Assembly (NCBI GenBank): GCA_949752795.1
Contig: OX457060.1
Span: forward strand, 62,001-126,000
Direction of reading: 5' to 3'
Length of the DNA: 64,000 nt
Source: Hyperoodon ampullatus
Taxonomy: Eukaryota > Chordata > Mammalia > Artiodactyla > Ziphiidae
Below the pieces are notes generated by a model that ran no database searches, was not told where the DNA came from, and saw only the letters and a program-made list of their open reading frames with translations. Both the position numbers and the translations under genes were made by a program. Positions within the stretch are counted from its first letter, which is position 1, and each line of letters begins with the position of its first letter. Below are positions 63,155 through 64,000 of the stretch, piece after piece.

Positions 63155-64000
63155 GAAGTAAGGAGATATAAGCTCTTGGGGGTTTGCCCTGGCACATTCC
63201 ACTCTAACTTGCAGCCTACTAACAGGATTTCCAGAAAAGCTCTGTTGCCCCCAAAACCTCGAGTTGGAAATGCAGAAGTGCTGCCGCCTTGTGGCTGTTT
63301 TCCGCAAGAGTGGACTTAAACCCACAGCTAACAGTCACTTAACATTCACAAGGACACAGGGCTGTAAGGACACCTGCCGTCCAAAAATTGTGGTGAGGTA
63401 GGGAATGGACAAAAAAATTCAAAACTGGTAAAATTTTCAAGGAGATAGTACGAAGAGGTAAGTTTTACTCACTCTTTTTAGAAAACAAGGAAAATGGATA
63501 AAAGCTCAACATCAGGAATTATGAGACTCATGCAACTCGAACCTACAAAAAGGTTTCAACTCACGCTAGTCAACTACCATCAGCAAAAGTTCTACAAACA
63601 ATAAATGCTGAAGGGGTTTTAGAGAACTGTGTACCCTCTAGCTGCTGGTGAGATGTAAAGTGGTAACAGCCAATAATGAGAACAGAAAGGAGCTGCATTT
63701 CAAAGTAAAAATTGAGCCACCGTTCCATCCAGCAGGCCCACCGCTGAGCCTCTCGCCTCAGAAGACCAGAGTCACGAAGGCACAGGCTGCAACAGCTGCA
63801 CTGCAGGAATTTTCCCAATAGCCAAGACACGGAAGCAGGCAAAATGTCCATCAACAGATGAATGGATAAAAAACAAGTGGTCCATGTACACAATGAACAT
63901 TAGCCATGGACAAAAATGAAACACTGCTCTTTGAGGCACCATAGAGGAGCCTAGAGATAATCACAGAACATGAAGTAAGTCGGAAAGCAAAAGACACAAA
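63155..64000 (+). repeat. Partial unit 15 (first 846 bp of monomer A)
   Basis: This stretch matches the start of monomer A and runs off the window. The first three markers are G/G/G, the type seen in units 4, 5 and 10. The array therefore continues downstream. Confidence 0.95.

Larger units (their letters stand above)
1..64000 (+). repeat. Tandem macrosatellite array: ~4.49-kb higher-order repeat, 14 full copies plus two partial ends
   Basis: The sequence at position 1 recurs at 4495, 8989, 13481, 17971, 22461, 26961, 31449, 35937, 40425, 44911, 49403, 53891, 58379 and 62865, always head to tail on the same strand. Successive periods are 4494, 4494, 4492, 4490, 4490, 4500, 4488, 4488, 4488, 4486, 4492, 4488, 4488 and 4486 bp. 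Copies differ by a few substitutions and by one TA microsatellite; I saw no other indel. Neither array edge lies in the window, so total copy number is unknown. Each unit contains four diverged monomers (A-B-C-D), each joining a ~250-bp unidentified module to an L1 3' end. No gene is supported anywhere in the array. It could be a centromeric or subtelomeric satellite, or a sex-chromosome macrosatellite; the sequence does not decide between these. Confidence 0.98.

Noticed and set aside
1..64000. CRISPR array or prokaryotic repeat locus
   Set aside because: The repeats are kilobases long with no short spacers or cas genes, and the unit is mammalian L1-derived.
1..64000. Assembly collapse or artificial duplication as the source of the array
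   Set aside because: Copies carry distinct TA lengths, private substitutions and mosaic haplotypes, which a copied contig would not show. A local artefact at the identical pair of units 7-8 cannot be excluded from sequence alone.

Overview
The whole window is tandem repeat. It holds 14 complete head-to-tail copies, plus a partial copy at each end, of one unit of about 4.49 kb, and no unique sequence. I find no protein-coding gene, rRNA, tRNA or CRISPR. The longest open frames are about 107 codons, lie on both strands, and recur only because the DNA under them recurs. The sequence is AT-rich, and much of each unit resembles the 3' end of a mammalian LINE-1 (L1) retrotransposon: the ORF2 C-terminal region, the 3' UTR and the A-rich tail. 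From memory, the 3' UTR order is closest to cetartiodactyl L1s (pig, ruminant, camel, whale). The best guess is therefore a satellite or macrosatellite array in an even-toed ungulate or cetacean genome. The species and chromosome cannot be read from the window.

Layout: bases 1-290 are the tail of a D monomer from a preceding unit. Complete units run from 291 to 63154, and 63155-64000 is the start of a fifteenth. Each unit is a higher-order repeat of four diverged monomers in the order A (about 1.22 kb), B (804 bp), C (1218 bp) and D (1244 bp). Each monomer has a module of about 250 bp that I cannot identify, followed by a 5'-truncated L1 3' end in + orientation. B has lost about 430 bp of its L1 3' UTR. 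Monomers differ clearly from one another, while whole units differ by only a handful of substitutions. That is the classic sign of a recently homogenised higher-order satellite.

Unit length varies only in steps of two bases, 4486 to 4500. All of that variation comes from one TA microsatellite per unit, in monomer A: length equals 4458 plus twice the dinucleotide count in all 14 units. About 20 single-base variants seen by eye separate the copies. Most are transitions, many are at CpG, and their combinations fail the four-gamete test, which points to exchange or conversion between copies.

The observation most worth testing is a CTCF-like core motif in the 250-bp module. It is strongest in monomer B (13 of 14 positions of a published degenerate consensus), unchanged in all 14 units and always in the same orientation. 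This gives a regular, co-oriented ladder of candidate CTCF sites every 4.49 kb. In layout it resembles X-linked macrosatellites such as DXZ4, but it is built on L1 sequence. CTCF binding is an inference and has not been shown here.
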